A stretch of 64,000 bases of DNA from contig JAUDYN010000004.1 of the NCBI GenBank assembly GCA_030407005.1, positions 620,001 through 684,000 of the forward strand. Reading direction: 5' to 3'. Every line of letters starts with the position of its first letter. Within the stretch, counting starts at the first letter, position 1. Source of the DNA: Desarmillaria ectypa. Taxonomy: Eukaryota > Basidiomycota > Agaricomycetes > Agaricales > Physalacriaceae. The translations under genes were made by a program, and so were the position numbers. Of this stretch, positions 61,902 through 64,000 are shown in pieces. Below the pieces are notes generated by a model, which was not told the DNA's origin, ran no database searches, and saw nothing but the letters and a program-made list of their open reading frames with translations.

Positions 61902-64000
61902 CTATAGTTCTTCTTCAGGGAATTTGAGTTGCAATTTTGCTTGATTGATCCAGTATTGATCAATTAGCTATTTCCATATGCTTTTATCTGGGTTGATGAT
62001 CCATTTTTAAAGCCTGTCCTTGCATTCAGCTAGGTAAGTGACATCTCCATTGTCCAAGTATTTATGGTCAAGTAGATGAGTTACAATTTTGGTGGTGTGT
62101 AGAGTGTGGTTAACATTTGCTTCATACTTCAGAATTGCATCTTTTGCATTTGTCATCTCTGATTCTTGGACCCACAAATTGTGTTCTCTAGTCCATCCTT
62201 TTCATTTGACCAAGTAGTCAGTGACTATCTTGGATGGTTGTCCTTTTTTTGCTCATACTCAACGAGTGCAAGAGTCTAATACTTCTTCGATTTTATATTC
62301 CTCCTGTCCATCAACAAGATCCAGAGGAGAAAGCAGCAGCTGTTGTTAGTTTGGAAATGATGGTGTGACATATGGAGTTAACAGCTTTTCATTGAATTGG
62401 GGGTGTATCTTCCAGTGTGGCAGCAGTTTTAGTTTGTATGCTATAGCTCCTGCTTTTTTGACAATTTCAAACAGACCTGTTTGCTTGTCATTGAGTTTTT
62501 TCTTTGGTTGTGGAAGATGGAGGTTGGTTGTGTTGAGCCATATACAATCACCAATCTGATACTGTCATGGCAGTTGTTTTGTTTTATTATATTGCACCTT
62601 CATTTGTGCCACTGCTTTTTCCAAAGCATCATGGACTTCTTTGTGGACTTGGGCCATGGTTTCTGCGAATTCTACTGCTGAGAGATCAGCAAATTGTGTT
62701 TTTCACATTGAATCAGGGAGGAGTCAGGGATTTCTTCCATATAGAGCCATGAATGGGCTTTTTCCCATCATGGAGTGTACTTGGTTATTATGTGCAAATT
62801 CTGCAAGTGGTAACCATTCTACCCAGTCAGTCTGTCTATGATTGATGAAGATCCATAGATACTTCTCAATTTCCTGATTGACTCACTCAGTTTATCCATC
62901 TGTTTGTAAATAATATACTGTGGATGCATTCTGGGTTATATCCAGCATTCAATAGAGTTCTTTTATAAAGGTGGACATGAATTGAAGGCCTCAGTCTGAA
63001 ATGATAACTTGAAGCATTCCATATTTTGCATAAACATGGTTTTGCAATATATAGGCCCATCCTTCTGTGGATAGTTCTTTATGGCAGGGGATGAGAATAA
63101 TATTCTTGGAGAATCAGTTGATGATGATAAGTAAGGCATCATAGCCTTCTGATCCCAGAAGTCTGGTGATCATATCGATGGAAATATGAGTCCAGAGGGC
63201 TTCTGGAATAGCATTGGAATAGAGTGGGACAGCTTTTGCTTGCATGTTGCTCTTGGTTCTCTGGCACACTTTGCATCTCTTAATGTAGGTTTCCATGTCT
63301 CATTTTGCTTTGGGCTACCAATAATCTTGTAAGATTAATTCAGTGGTTTTAGCAATTCCAGGATGTCCCACCATTATATGATTGTGGTATTGGGCAATAA
63401 TCTCCCCTTGAAGACTTTCATCTTTTGGGATGTAGATGCATCCATCGTACCAGAGAAGATCCTCTTTCTGAGTGATTCCTCATGCATGATTAAAGGATTT
63501 TTTGATCCCAGAATCTCAATGTTTTCATTGTTGAGTGGTGTCTTTGATACAAACTATCTGTTCATCATATGTGGGCAACATGAGTGCCCAGAAGTGTTCT
63601 GGGGATAGGACAACTACATTCTTATTGTCTTCTTTACCCTGGTTGTGATCATCATGTCAGCTGAGCAGATTTGCTTTCTTGTTTGCTGTTCCAGCCTTGT
63701 GCTAAAGAGTGAAGTGATATTCTGCTAGCTTGGTAACTCATCAGGCTTGTCAGTGATTTAGTTTTTGTAGTTTGCAAAAATATTGGAGATTCTGGTGATC
63801 TATCCAGATCTCAATCTCTTTTTTGGTGCTCATCAAATAGTGTTGCCATTCCTCTAGTGCTAGTATAATGGCCAGTAACTCCTTGTCATATATCTCATAA
63901 TTTCATTCAGTCATGGTCAAAGCTTTAGACATGAATGTGATGGATCTCCACTTGCCATTCTATTCTTGAGAGAGAACAGCACTGATGGCCTCATCACTTG
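61902..64000 (-). pseudogene. pol 3' part of element I
   Basis: RNase H from the window edge to about 63730 (minus), integrase about 62880-63310 (ETYIKRCKVCQRTKS, HISIDMIT) with TGA at 62991-62993 in place of the conserved Arg, a linker (about 62300-62420), chromodomain about 62130-62250, and the end EEEL with TAG 61902-61904. Interrupted by several stops. Confidence 0.82.

Larger units (their letters stand above)
61477..64000 (-). mobile_element. Ty3/gypsy element I, running off the window
   Basis: A minus-strand copy inserted into gag of H. 3' LTR, chromodomain, integrase and the start of RNase H are inside the window; the rest lies beyond 64000. Confidence 0.85.

Overview
The window looks like nuclear DNA of a filamentous basidiomycete, most likely an Agaricomycete. 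Three things point there: a FunK1-type fungal protein kinase with a 52-bp GT..AG intron, a GH10 xylanase relic with a CBM1-like remnant and many introns of about 50 bp, and very dense Ty3/gypsy chromovirus-type retrotransposons. I see no bacterial-style operons, rRNA, tRNA genes or CRISPR arrays.

Layout. (1) 1-20.3 kb: decayed gypsy copies, all on the minus strand (A, B, C). They are broken by a solo LTR at 9247-9674, a short non-autonomous LTR element with internal tandem repeats at 11285-12240, and a copia 3' fragment at 12241-12720. (2) 20.3-22.2 kb: solo LTRs, one nested inside another, both with target-site duplications. (3) 22.2-24.2 kb: a host-like FunK1 kinase pseudogene. (4) 24177-34474: a complete but decayed 10.3-kb gypsy element of a different family (D). 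It has 234-bp LTRs, a GACTG target duplication, a very long gag-pol, a five-fold repeated domain between zinc knuckle and protease, and an unknown C-terminal extension after the chromodomain. (5) 34.5-about 39 kb: a CpG-rich host-like block with a second FunK1 relic and a damaged GH10 xylanase gene. (6) 40.0-64 kb: more of the first gypsy family. E is minus, F and G are plus, H and I are minus, and G carries a 1.29-kb insertion that looks like a solo LTR.

No protein gene in the window looks intact. The TE blocks are almost devoid of CpG (none in the first 1.4 kb), and most premature stops are TGA where CGA is expected. This suggests CpG methylation and deamination, or a RIP-like process. Comparing the copies still recovers ancestral design features of the main gypsy family: a hydrophobic N-terminal Gag segment, a UAG-terminated gag with pol in the -1 frame plus a hairpin at the junction, a second hairpin between the pol stop and the polypurine tract, and tandem GATA boxes inside the LTRs.

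All family names come from motif recognition by eye. Boundaries of broken coding regions are approximate, whereas LTR ends and duplications were read base by base.
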